The notes under the pieces are model-generated. The model was not told the DNA's origin and did not search any database. It worked only from the letters and a program-made list of their open reading frames with translations. This document shows positions 42,838-50,439 of a stretch of 64,000 nt of DNA, piece by piece. Numbering within the stretch: the stretch's first letter is position 1; each line of letters opens with the position of its first letter. The translations under genes were made by a program, and so were the position numbers. The stretch lies in NCBI RefSeq assembly GCF_900169365.1, contig NZ_FXZH01000010.1, positions 81,218 through 145,217 on the forward strand, in the 5' to 3' direction. This DNA is from Brevibacterium sp. 239c (lineage in GTDB: Bacteria > Actinomycetota > Actinomycetes > Actinomycetales > Brevibacteriaceae).

Positions 42838-45138
42838 ATGAACGACACTGCCCCCAGCGCCCCCGTGGCCAAGAAGATCCCCCATGAGCGCACCCACCAC
42901 GGCCACACCTTCGTCGATGACTACGAGTGGATGCGTGAGAAGGAATCCCCGGAGGTCATCGCCCACCTCGAGGCCGAGAACGAGTGGACGAACACCCAGA
43001 CATCCGGACTCGAACCACTGCGCGAATCGATCTTCACCGAGATCAAAACCCGCATCAAGGAAACCGACATGTCGGTACCGACCAGGCGCGGCGACTACTG
43101 GTACTTCTCCCGCACCAAAGCAGGGCTCGACTACGGGATCAGCGTTCGCGCCCCCATCGCGAACGCCGATGACTGGACTCCGCCCGAGGTCGGCGAGGAG
43201 ACGCTTCCCGGCGAAGAGGTCATCTTCGACTCGAACATCGCAGCCGAGGGGCAGGAGTTCTTCTCGCTGGGCACCTTCTCTCTCACCGATGACGGTCGGT
43301 ATCTGCTCTTCGGCGTCGACAACTCCGGAGACGAACGCTACACACTGAGACTGCGCGACCTGAGCACAGGCGAAGATCTGCCCGACACCGTCGAAGGCAC
43401 CTTCGCCGGTGCCTCCATCGACCCCGCCGGCCGCTACGTCTTCTACACCACCGTCGACGAGGCATGGCGACCGGAGAAGGTCTGGCGCCACGTCGTCGGC
43501 ACCGACAGCAGCGACGATGTCTGTATCTTCCACGAGCCCGACGAGCGCTTCTTCGTCGGCTCGGGATTCGCCCGTTCAGGCAAATACATGTTCGTCGTCA
43601 CCGGGTCGAAGACCACCACAGGATTCTGGTCGCTCGAAGCCGATGACCTCGAAACCACTCCGCAGGTGGTCTGGCCCCGCGTCGACGGAGTCGAATACTC
43701 CGTGGAGCATGCGATCATCGCCGGTGAGGACCGCTTCCTCATCACCCACAATCAGGACCGCGATGACTTCGATATCATCGATGTGCCCGTCTCCGATCCG
43801 GCCGGTACCGCACGCGAACCCGTCGACGCCATCGACGAACCCGGCGGCATCGCCGATCCATCCACCCTCGGTCGTCCCTTGCTGGATGACGTCGACGGGC
43901 TGCGCATCGAAGATGTCGACGCCTTCGCCGACTTCATCGTCGTCAGTTACCGTCGCGGCGGATTCGCCCGGGTCGGCATCATCGAGCTGAACGCGAGCGG
44001 GCAGGCCGTGCGAAGTGGAGCGTCGACTCCCAGTGACACGGCTTCGCCGTTCGGTCGCCTGCAGGAACTGCCTTTCTCTCGCGAAACCGGCACCCTGGGA
44101 TTCGCCGGCAACCCAGAGTTCACACAGACGAGCATCCGACTGCTCTTCAGCTCCATGTCCACACCCGCTGTGATCTATCAGCACAGCGTGACAGACGGCA
44201 CTGACACGGTCCTCAAACGCCAGCCCGTCCTCGGCTCGGTCAACCTTGAGAACTACCGCGAATCCCTCGTCTGGGCCAATGCCGAGGACGGAACTCAGAT
44301 TCCGATCTCCCTGGTCTATCGCACCGATCTGGTGCCGCTTGCCACCGGAACCACGACCTCGGCGACGGACAGCACCACCACCTCGGCGACGGTCACTGCA
44401 GCAGCTCCAGCCGAGTCTGCCCCCTTGGTGCTCTACGGGTACGGCTCCTACGAGATGAGCATGGATCCCTACTTCTCCGTCTCGCGGCTCTCCCTGCTCG
44501 ACCGCGGAGTCGTCTTCGCCATCGCACACGTGCGAGGCGGCGGTGAGATGGGCCGGCACTGGTACGACCAGGGCAAGACCTCGGCGAAGAAGAACACCTT
44601 CACCGATTTCATTGCGGCTGGACGCCACCTCGTCGCTGCAGGATGGACGAACCCGGAGAAGCTTGTTGCAACCGGGGGATCGGCCGGAGGGCTGCTGATG
44701 GGAGCGGTGACGAACATGGCTCCGGAGCTCTTCGCCGGGGTCAGTGCACATGTGCCCTTCGTCGATGCGCTGACCTCCATCCTCATGCCCGAACTTCCCC
44801 TCACCGTCATCGAATGGGAGGAGTGGGGAGACCCGCTCCACGACCAGGACGTCTACGAATACATGCGCTCCTATTCTCCGTACGAGAACGTCGCAGAGGT
44901 GGCCCATCCGAAGATTTTGGCGGTGACCTCCCTCAATGACACCCGGGTTCTCTACGTCGAACCTGCCAAATGGGTCGCTCGACTCCGTGAGGTCGGCGCC
45001 GATGTGCTGCTCAAAACCGAAATGGTCGCCGGACACGGCGGTGCATCCGGACGGTACGACTCTTGGAAGGAAACGGCTTTCGACTTCGCATGGATTCTCG
45101 ACGTGCTGGGTCGATCGGATGTCACCATCGAAGCCTGA
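42838..45138 (+). CDS. Oligopeptidase B-like prolyl oligopeptidase (S9A family)
   Basis: 766-residue cytosolic serine peptidase that cleaves short peptides, probably after basic residues as in oligopeptidase B. A beta-propeller (about residues 60-440) precedes the alpha/beta hydrolase domain. The triad is Ser615 in GGSAGG, Asp701 in SLNDTRV and His733 in AGHGG. The first residues (PHERTHHGHTFVDDYEWMRE) are typical of PtrB. A low-complexity insert rich in Thr/Ser/Ala (GTTTSATDSTTTSATVTAAAPAES, about residues 503-525) sits just before the catalytic domain. TAGGCT ends 6 nt before ATG 42838, so the mRNA is probably leaderless. Confidence 0.92.
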   Translation: MNDTAPSAPVAKKIPHERTHHGHTFVDDYEWMREKESPEVIAHLEAENEWTNTQTSGLEPLRESIFTEIKTRIKETDMSVPTRRGDYWYFSRTKAGLDYGISVRAPIANADDWTPPEVGEETLPGEEVIFDSNIAAEGQEFFSLGTFSLTDDGRYLLFGVDNSGDERYTLRLRDLSTGEDLPDTVEGTFAGASIDPAGRYVFYTTVDEAWRPEKVWRHVVGTDSSDDVCIFHEPDERFFVGSGFARSGKYMFVVTGSKTTTGFWSLEADDLETTPQVVWPRVDGVEYSVEHAIIAGEDRFLITHNQDRDDFDIIDVPVSDPAGTAREPVDAIDEPGGIADPSTLGRPLLDDVDGLRIEDVDAFADFIVVSYRRGGFARVGIIELNASGQAVRSGASTPSDTASPFGRLQELPFSRETGTLGFAGNPEFTQTSIRLLFSSMSTPAVIYQHSVTDGTDTVLKRQPVLGSVNLENYRESLVWANAEDGTQIPISLVYRTDLVPLATGTTTSATDSTTTSATVTAAAPAESAPLVLYGYGSYEMSMDPYFSVSRLSLLDRGVVFAIAHVRGGGEMGRHWYDQGKTSAKKNTFTDFIAAGRHLVAAGWTNPEKLVATGGSAGGLLMGAVTNMAPELFAGVSAHVPFVDALTSILMPELPLTVIEWEEWGDPLHDQDVYEYMRSYSPYENVAEVAHPKILAVTSLNDTRVLYVEPAKWVARLREVGADVLLKTEMVAGHGGASGRYDSWKETAFDFAWILDVLGRSDVTIEA

Positions 45139-45144
45139 TGCTGA

Positions 45145-45174
45145 GGTGTGGCGTCCCCGCGGGGACGCCACACC
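45145..45174. terminator. Perfect 30-bp palindrome after the oligopeptidase gene
   Basis: GGTGTGGCGTCCCCG is followed immediately by its reverse complement, a perfect 15-bp stem 7 bp after the stop. It should act as a terminator. No U-run follows. The core CGTCCCCGCGGGGACG recurs at 47572-47591 inside the permease gene. Confidence 0.65.
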
Positions 45175-45471
45175 GGGACGCTTGGGTGATGCATACGCGG
45201 CAGCAGGGGACGTTTGTCGCGACAGATAACAATACTGGGACGATTGTCTCCAAAACCTTGTTTTGGTCGGTCGTGTCAGCGGCGCCCAATAGAGTGGTTG
45301 TCATCACAGTCGCACCCTTGCTCGTCTGCGGAATCAGAATGATCTGTGCCGCAGCGAGTATGTGGTTCGGCTGCAGTTCTACGAGGCCCACCGATGGGTC
45401 CGACCGGGAACAAGTGACAGGGTTCGTGCCGGTTCTGCGCAGTTGCACCGGTTTTTTCAAAGGGGAGAAGT
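45175..45471 (+). promoter_or_regulatory. Long leader with terminator-like hairpin before the TrpX-like operon
   Basis: There is no gene in these 297 bp. Just before the ribosome site (GGGGAG at 45462) there is a CCGG...CCGG stem with an inner TGC/GCA stem (45429-45451), followed by six T residues (45452-45457). A terminator placed immediately before a gene suggests attenuation or a riboswitch. I could not match a T-box or another known class. Confidence 0.4.
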
Positions 45472-46458
45472 ATGCGTCTCAGGCGTCTGGCCACAGCAAT
45501 TGTGGCGGTGAGTTCGGTTATTGCGGTATCAGCATGTTCGGGCGGAGACGGCGCCAGCGGTGACGGTGAAGGCGGGGATTCCTACTCGATCGGCATCTCC
45601 CAGCTGGTTCAGCACCCGGCGCTCGACGCCGCCAGTGCAGGATTCAAGAAGTCATTCGAGGACGCCGATGTCACCGTCAAATGGGACGAACAGAACGCGC
45701 AGGGTGAGCAGGCCAACGCGACCTCTATCGCGCAGACATTCGCCAACGAGGACCTCGACCTCGTCCTCGCAGTGGCCACTCCGGCAGCACAGGCTGCCGC
45801 GCAGGCAATCACCAACGTTCCGGTGCTCTTCACCGCCGTCACCGACGCCAAAGAGGCCGGGCTTGTGAAGTCCGACGATGCGCCGGGTGCCAACGTCACC
45901 GGCACCTCCGACCTCAACCCGGTCGCCGACCAGCTCAAACTGGTCAAGGAACTAAAGCCCGATGCAAAAACTGTCGGCATCGTCTACAGCTCCGGGGAGG
46001 TCAACTCGGAAGTCCAGGTCGACCTCGCGAAGAAGGCCGCGAAGGACATGGGGGTCAAGATCAAGGAAGCCACGATCGCCAACTCCAGTGAACTGGCGCA
46101 GGCAGTGGACTCCCTCGGTAAGGTCGACGCGTACTACGTCCCGACCGACAACAACGTCGTCTCGGCCGTCACGACCATGGTCCAGGCAGCGGAGAAGAAC
46201 AAGGCCCTCCTCGTCGGTTCGGAAGCCGGCCAGGTGGAACAGGGTGCGGCGATCACCCGCGGCATCGACTACACGAAGCTGGGCGAACAGACCGGCGAAA
46301 TGGCGCTGAAGATCCTCCAAGACGGCAAGAAGCCGGCCGACATGCCAGTAGAGACCAGCTCCAACCTCGAGCTCGTGGTCAACCCGAAGGCCGCCAAGGC
46401 TCAGGGCGTTGAAATCCCGAAGAAGCTCATCGACGAAGCCGACAAAGTCATCGACTGA
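45472..46458 (+). CDS. ABC transporter substrate-binding lipoprotein (TrpX/COG2984 family)
   Basis: 328-residue receptor. The signal MRLRRLATAIVAVSSVIAVSAC ends in a lipobox Cys. The mature domain is the periplasmic-binding-protein-like fold of the COG2984 family (YSIGISQLVQHPALDAASAGFKKSF, NATSIAQTFANEDLDLVLAVATPAAQAAAQ, IPVLFTAVTD-like, VGIVYSSGEVNSEVQVDLAKKAAK). Members bind tryptophan or related aromatic ligands in some bacteria, but the ligand here is unknown. GGGGAGAAG precedes ATG 45472. The permease and ATPase genes follow in the usual order. Confidence 0.88.
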   Translation: MRLRRLATAIVAVSSVIAVSACSGGDGASGDGEGGDSYSIGISQLVQHPALDAASAGFKKSFEDADVTVKWDEQNAQGEQANATSIAQTFANEDLDLVLAVATPAAQAAAQAITNVPVLFTAVTDAKEAGLVKSDDAPGANVTGTSDLNPVADQLKLVKELKPDAKTVGIVYSSGEVNSEVQVDLAKKAAKDMGVKIKEATIANSSELAQAVDSLGKVDAYYVPTDNNVVSAVTTMVQAAEKNKALLVGSEAGQVEQGAAITRGIDYTKLGEQTGEMALKILQDGKKPADMPVETSSNLELVVNPKAAKAQGVEIPKKLIDEADKVID

Positions 46459-46599
46459 TCGATTAAGCATCATCGACTGAGCGACCCACATCGTCGACAG
46501 CTCGACCCCCGTCGTCGGCCGAGACTCGTGACCTATCAGGTCCCGTGATCGGCCGGCGACACCAACCCACGCATCAAATCACCACCTGATCGGAAACAC

Positions 46600-47640
46600 A
46601 TGTTCGGAGCACTGGAACTCGGGCTCATCTACGGAGCGATGGCGCTCGGGGTCTACCTGACCTTCAAGGTCCTCAACTTCCCCGACCTCACCGTCGATGG
46701 CAGCTTCACCACAGGTGGCGCCACCGCCGCATCCTTGATCATCGCCGGGGTCAACCCTTTCCTGGCGACGTTGGCGGCCATCGGTGCGGGACTCATCGCC
46801 GGCTACATCACAGGACTTCTCCACACCAAGGGCGGCATCGACGGTCTGCTCGCCGGAATCCTGACGATGATCGGGCTGTGGTCGATCAACCTGCGCATCA
46901 TGGGCAAGGCGAACCTCCCGCTCCTGCGAGAAGAGACCGTGTTCACCCCGTTGCGGGAGAACATGTGGCTGGGCACCTGGGTCTCCATCGCCATTCTTCT
47001 CGTCTTCACCTTGATTCTGAAGTTCGCCATCGACTGGTTCCTCACAACCGATCTGGGCCTGGCGATCCAGGCCAATGGCAATAACCGACAGATGATCCGC
47101 AGCCTCGGTGTCAACACCGACAACACGACAATGCTTACCCTGGCTCTGTCCAATGGCTTCGTCGCACTCTGCGGTGCCCTCATCGCCCAGTATCAGGGAT
47201 TCTCCGATATCAGCATGGGCATCGGCCTCATCCTCGTCGGCCTCGCCTCGGTCATCCTGGGCCAGGCAGTCTTCGGCAGCCGCAACATCTTCATGGCCAG
47301 CCTCGGTGCCCTCATGGGTTCGGTCATCTACCGTCTCATCATCTTCCTGGCACTGCGTGCCGGCCTGGACACCAACGACATGAAGCTGACGACCGCACTG
47401 CTCGTCGTCATCGCACTGCTGCTGCCCAGATGGGGTTTCCTCAAGCGGATACCTTCACTGAGGTCACGCGGAAATCGAGCTTCGTCAGCAGCTATGACAG
47501 CAGATGAGCCAGCCAACGAAGCGGGAGCCCAGGTTCCGGCCGGCACGATCGATGTCCCCGAAGGCACCGCAGACGTCCCCGCGGGGACGTCTGCACAGGC
47601 AACCGGAACAACTGTTGCGTCAGACCCGAAGGAGGACTGA
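46600..47640 (+). CDS. ABC transporter permease (COG4120 family)
   Basis: 346-residue permease with about eight to nine hydrophobic segments (LGLIYGAMALGVYLTFKVLNFPDLTVDGSFTTGGATAAS is the family start; GLLHTKGGIDGLLAGILTMIGLWSINLRIMG follows). The last 60 residues are a hydrophilic, repetitive tail with three VPxGT units (VPAGTIDVPEGTADVPAGT), which is not part of the transporter fold. A perfect 26-bp palindrome (47569-47594) encodes part of this tail. GGAAA precedes ATG 46600. Confidence 0.88.
   Translation: MFGALELGLIYGAMALGVYLTFKVLNFPDLTVDGSFTTGGATAASLIIAGVNPFLATLAAIGAGLIAGYITGLLHTKGGIDGLLAGILTMIGLWSINLRIMGKANLPLLREETVFTPLRENMWLGTWVSIAILLVFTLILKFAIDWFLTTDLGLAIQANGNNRQMIRSLGVNTDNTTMLTLALSNGFVALCGALIAQYQGFSDISMGIGLILVGLASVILGQAVFGSRNIFMASLGALMGSVIYRLIIFLALRAGLDTNDMKLTTALLVVIALLLPRWGFLKRIPSLRSRGNRASSAAMTADEPANEAGAQVPAGTIDVPEGTADVPAGTSAQATGTTVASDPKED
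47569..47594. repeat. Perfect 26-bp palindrome inside the permease gene
   Basis: GCAGACGTCCCCG is followed directly by its reverse complement, within codons for the repetitive tail (GTADVPAGTSA). Its 16-bp core is identical to that of the palindrome at 45145-45174. Confidence 0.7.
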
Positions 47641-47645
47641 GACAC

Positions 47646-48437
47646 ATGCTGAAGATCGATACCATCTCGAAGACCTTCTTCCCCGGCACCGTCAACGAAC
47701 GCAAGGCCCTGCAGAATCTGTCGCTCGAGCTCGAAGAGTCTGACTTCGTCACCGTCATCGGCTCCAACGGAGCCGGAAAGTCAACCCTGCTCAATACGAT
47801 CTCGGGCCGACTTCCCATCGATTCCGGATCGATCACGATCGACGGCGCCGAGGTGTCCCGGATGCCCGAATACAAACGGGCCAAGTATCTGGGCCGGGTG
47901 TTCCAGGACCCGATGGCAGGCACCGCGCCGGACCTCACGATCGAACAGAACCTGTCTCTGGCGCTCAAGCGCGGTAAGAGGCGTGGGCTGGGACGAGGGA
48001 CCACCTCGGCGAGGCGGGACCTGTTCAGTGATGAACTGGCCACTTTGGAACTCGGCCTGGAGAACCGGTTGAAGACCAAAGTCGGTCTGCTCTCCGGTGG
48101 ACAGCGCCAGGCGCTGAGCCTGCTCATGGCCGGATTCACTCAGCCTCGAATCCTGCTTCTCGACGAACACACAGCAGCTCTTGACCCACAGCGAGCGGCG
48201 CTCGTGACGGACCTGACGCAGAAGATCGTGTCCAATGACGGGCTGACCACACTCATGGTCACGCACAACATGGAGCAGGCGATCGCTCTGGGCAACAGGC
48301 TCATTATGATGCACGAAGGTGAGATCATCTATCAGGCTTCAGCCGAAGAGAAGAAGTCGCTGACGGTGAAGACTCTGCTCGGCGAATTCTCTAAGCTCAA
48401 GGGCGCGACCCTGGGTGACCGGGCACTGCTGAACTGA
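47646..48437 (+). CDS. ABC transporter ATPase (COG1101 family)
   Basis: 263-residue ATPase that completes the TrpXYZ-like importer. Walker A is GSNGAGKSTLLNTISGRL, the Q-loop region FQDPMAGTAPDLTIEQNLSLALKRGKRRGLGRGTT is typical of this family, the signature is LSGGQRQALSLLMA, and Walker B is ILLLDEHTAALDP with the His-loop MVTHNMEQA. AAGGAGG before ATG 47646 overlaps the end of the permease gene, so translation is coupled. Confidence 0.93.
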   Translation: MLKIDTISKTFFPGTVNERKALQNLSLELEESDFVTVIGSNGAGKSTLLNTISGRLPIDSGSITIDGAEVSRMPEYKRAKYLGRVFQDPMAGTAPDLTIEQNLSLALKRGKRRGLGRGTTSARRDLFSDELATLELGLENRLKTKVGLLSGGQRQALSLLMAGFTQPRILLLDEHTAALDPQRAALVTDLTQKIVSNDGLTTLMVTHNMEQAIALGNRLIMMHEGEIIYQASAEEKKSLTVKTLLGEFSKLKGATLGDRALLN

Positions 48438-48485
48438 CCCGGGCAAGGCACGGTTCGACCGACCCGCGTGCAATTCGGCCATGCC

Positions 48486-48510
48486 TGCCAGTCGGCGATA
48501 TCGCCTGGCA
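48486..48510. terminator. Hairpin between ABC ATPase and hydrolase genes
   Basis: TGCCA...TGGCA encloses the palindrome GGCGATATCGCC with a 3-nt bulge. It lies between two convergent genes and probably serves both. Confidence 0.55.
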
Positions 48511-48514
48511 CCGG

Positions 48515-49504
48515 TCACGGTCGAGCGATGAAGTCCCCGATGTCACCGGTGATCTCGTCTGGATATTCGCCGGTGATGGCGTGAGAGGCATCCTCATAGA
48601 CATGGACCGCTTCGGTGCCTAAGGCTCGCCGTGCCGTCGCAGAGGCGGTCTTCGGGTCATGCATGACCGAGCGTCCCGCGATGATTGCGAGGACGGGCAT
48701 CGACAGGTCGGAGAGCTGCTGCTCCGTGATCCGAGTCGGTGCGGGCTTCTTCATTGTGTAATGGTGCATCCCGGCCTCGATCATGTCTGCCACCGGCATA
48801 TCCTCGACCTCGATGCCACCAGCTGTGTATGAGTTGAATGCATCACGCGCGGATTTGGGAAGCCACGGGACGGAGGCCGGGATCGAGCGCAGGATCGTTT
48901 CCATCGGCAGGTTGTCGAAGGTGTAGACAGGATCGACGAGGGTCAGTGTCTTCACATGCTGCGCGCGGCGGATGGCGAGATTGGCCGCCGTCCAACCACC
49001 CAGGGAGAGCCCGATCAGGTTCACGGAATTCTCTGGAATCGCTGTGATCGTCTCGGCGAGCCATTCGGCCTCGTCTTCGGCGTCGGCAATCGGTGAGGCC
49101 TGGATGCTGCGACCTGGTTCGCCGAGGAGATCGAGTGTGTAGACATCACCCAGTGCGAGCAGGGACGGCATGTTGTCCGCCCAAACCGGTGTCGATGAGG
49201 CGGTTCCCGGCAGCAGCAGCATCGGTGAGGCTTCGCCGGTCCCTGCGAACCGATAGACCCGAACAACGCCGAAGCTGGAGCGAACGTCCATCGTGTCCGC
49301 CGGCTCCGGCATGCTCTCGAACGCCAGATCGTACGCGGTGAAGAACTCGGCCTCCCCATCGGCGCTGTCCCAATGCCCGACAGGCGATGGGGACCGGAGG
49401 AAGTATCCGCAAAGGGCCGCGATCGACATGGCTGAGACCACCGGCAGGAGCACCCGAGGACGCAACATCCGCAGTCGGGTGCGTTGCCCAATGTGAGCGT
49501 CCAC
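48515..49504 (-). CDS. Alpha/beta hydrolase with N-terminal membrane anchor
   Basis: 329-residue hydrolase. One hydrophobic segment (LLPVVSAMSIAALCGYFL, residues about 19-36) anchors or exports it. The catalytic domain has PMLLLPGTASSTPVW (oxyanion region), the nucleophile elbow GLSLGGWTAANLAIRRA, an acid in LAIIAGRSVMHDP-type position, and His in YEDASHAITGEYPDEI. The substrate is unknown. GTG 49504 follows GAGGAGGG. It is divergent, 53 bp apart, from a TetR gene that probably represses it. Confidence 0.87.
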   Translation of the reverse strand: MDAHIGQRTRLRMLRPRVLLPVVSAMSIAALCGYFLRSPSPVGHWDSADGEAEFFTAYDLAFESMPEPADTMDVRSSFGVVRVYRFAGTGEASPMLLLPGTASSTPVWADNMPSLLALGDVYTLDLLGEPGRSIQASPIADAEDEAEWLAETITAIPENSVNLIGLSLGGWTAANLAIRRAQHVKTLTLVDPVYTFDNLPMETILRSIPASVPWLPKSARDAFNSYTAGGIEVEDMPVADMIEAGMHHYTMKKPAPTRITEQQLSDLSMPVLAIIAGRSVMHDPKTASATARRALGTEAVHVYEDASHAITGEYPDEITGDIGDFIARP

Positions 49505-49515
49505 CAGCCCTCCTC

Positions 49516-49531
49516 TACCGATCGGTCAGTA
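49516..49531. promoter_or_regulatory. TetR-type operator candidate between hydrolase and TetR genes
   Basis: TACCGATCGGTCAGTA contains the perfect palindrome ACCGATCGGT in a 53-bp divergent promoter region. It overlaps the place where both promoters must lie. Confidence 0.5.
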
Positions 49532-49557
49532 ATTTAATCCTAAGGTAAAGTCAGGGT

Positions 49558-50163
49558 ATGGCACAAGACCCAGCGGAGGCGAAGACGGGCGAGCCAGCGT
49601 TGACTTTCACCCGGCGTGCTCGGCGCGCGCAGATCATCGACGTCACCATCGAGCTCCTCGCCGAACACGGATACTCAGGAGTGTCACTGTCGCAGATCGC
49701 TGATCGCGCAGGCGTGACCAAACCGACCGTCCTCTACCACTTCACCGACAAATCCAATCTGGTCAGCGGTGTATACCGGTATGTGCTCGGCGCGGTGGTC
49801 GAATCGGTCGGTGATGCGATTGAGTCCGCCGAGGTGGGTGATCGTCCCGGTGTATATGTGCGCTCCATGGTGAATCACTTCCTCAGGCATCCCAGTCACG
49901 CCCGTGTGACCATCGAAGCGCGCATCCACGGGAACGAGCGAACGGAGAGTTCGGCACGGTGGCAGCCGGTGGCAGATCTCCTTCGCGCGGCACGAAAGGC
50001 GCTCGGAGCTGCAGAGTCAGCCGAGTTGCGCACCGCTGCACTCATCATCGGTGGAGCCATTGATGCTGTGGTCGCCGAAGCAGCAGAAGACCCGCAGTTC
50101 GATGCTGTCGCTGCGAGCGAAGAGATCGTGGAGCTGATCGAGACGCGCTACCTCGCTGGCTGA
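49558..50163 (+). CDS. TetR-family regulator
   Basis: 201-residue repressor. The HTH is RRAQIIDVTIELLAEHGYSGVSLSQIADRAGVTKPTVLYHFTDKSNLVSGVYRYVLGAVVESV. The C-terminal domain has YVRSMVNHFLRHPSHARVTIEARIHGNERTESSARWQPVADLLRAARKALG. It probably controls itself and the divergent alpha/beta hydrolase gene through the inverted repeat between them. AGGG lies close before ATG 49558. Confidence 0.88.
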   Translation: MAQDPAEAKTGEPALTFTRRARRAQIIDVTIELLAEHGYSGVSLSQIADRAGVTKPTVLYHFTDKSNLVSGVYRYVLGAVVESVGDAIESAEVGDRPGVYVRSMVNHFLRHPSHARVTIEARIHGNERTESSARWQPVADLLRAARKALGAAESAELRTAALIIGGAIDAVVAEAAEDPQFDAVAASEEIVELIETRYLAG

Positions 50164-50439
50164 GCCTGGCCGCGTCAACACCGGGTAGGAGCAGGAATCC
50201 TTTGAGAAGCTCACAGGAAGCTGTTAAGGTCCGAAGCTATGGAAAAAACGGGTACTTTCAGGGCAGACCTCTGTGCCCGGACCCTTTCTGCGAAACGAAC
50301 AGCACCCCATCCCACCGCCGGCTTCGCCAATGATTCCTGGGAAGGCGCAGCGATCGGGTGGTGCGGTTCAGAGCCGTAGGCCACGCTGGCAACTTTCGAT
50401 CATCCGTTTCCTCGACGATTGAGAAAGGGCCATCGCAAT
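50164..50439. promoter_or_regulatory. Structured leader region before the BCCT transporter
   Basis: No convincing gene. GGTCC (50228-50232) can pair with GGACC (50279-50283) around a GGGCA...TGCCC hairpin (50261-50278), a compact fold of 56 nt. A 46-codon frame starts at ATG 50239 inside this fold and ends at 50379. Its product resembles nothing I know and codon use is not persuasive. Either structure or peptide could control the transporter. Confidence 0.3.

Noticed and set aside
43576..45171. 531-codon frame antisense to the S9 oligopeptidase
   Set aside because: Shadow frame; the plus strand carries an intact Ser-Asp-His triad.
45175..45471. T-box leader for the TrpX-like operon
   Set aside because: The conserved T-box sequence (GGGTGGnACCGCG type) is not present.
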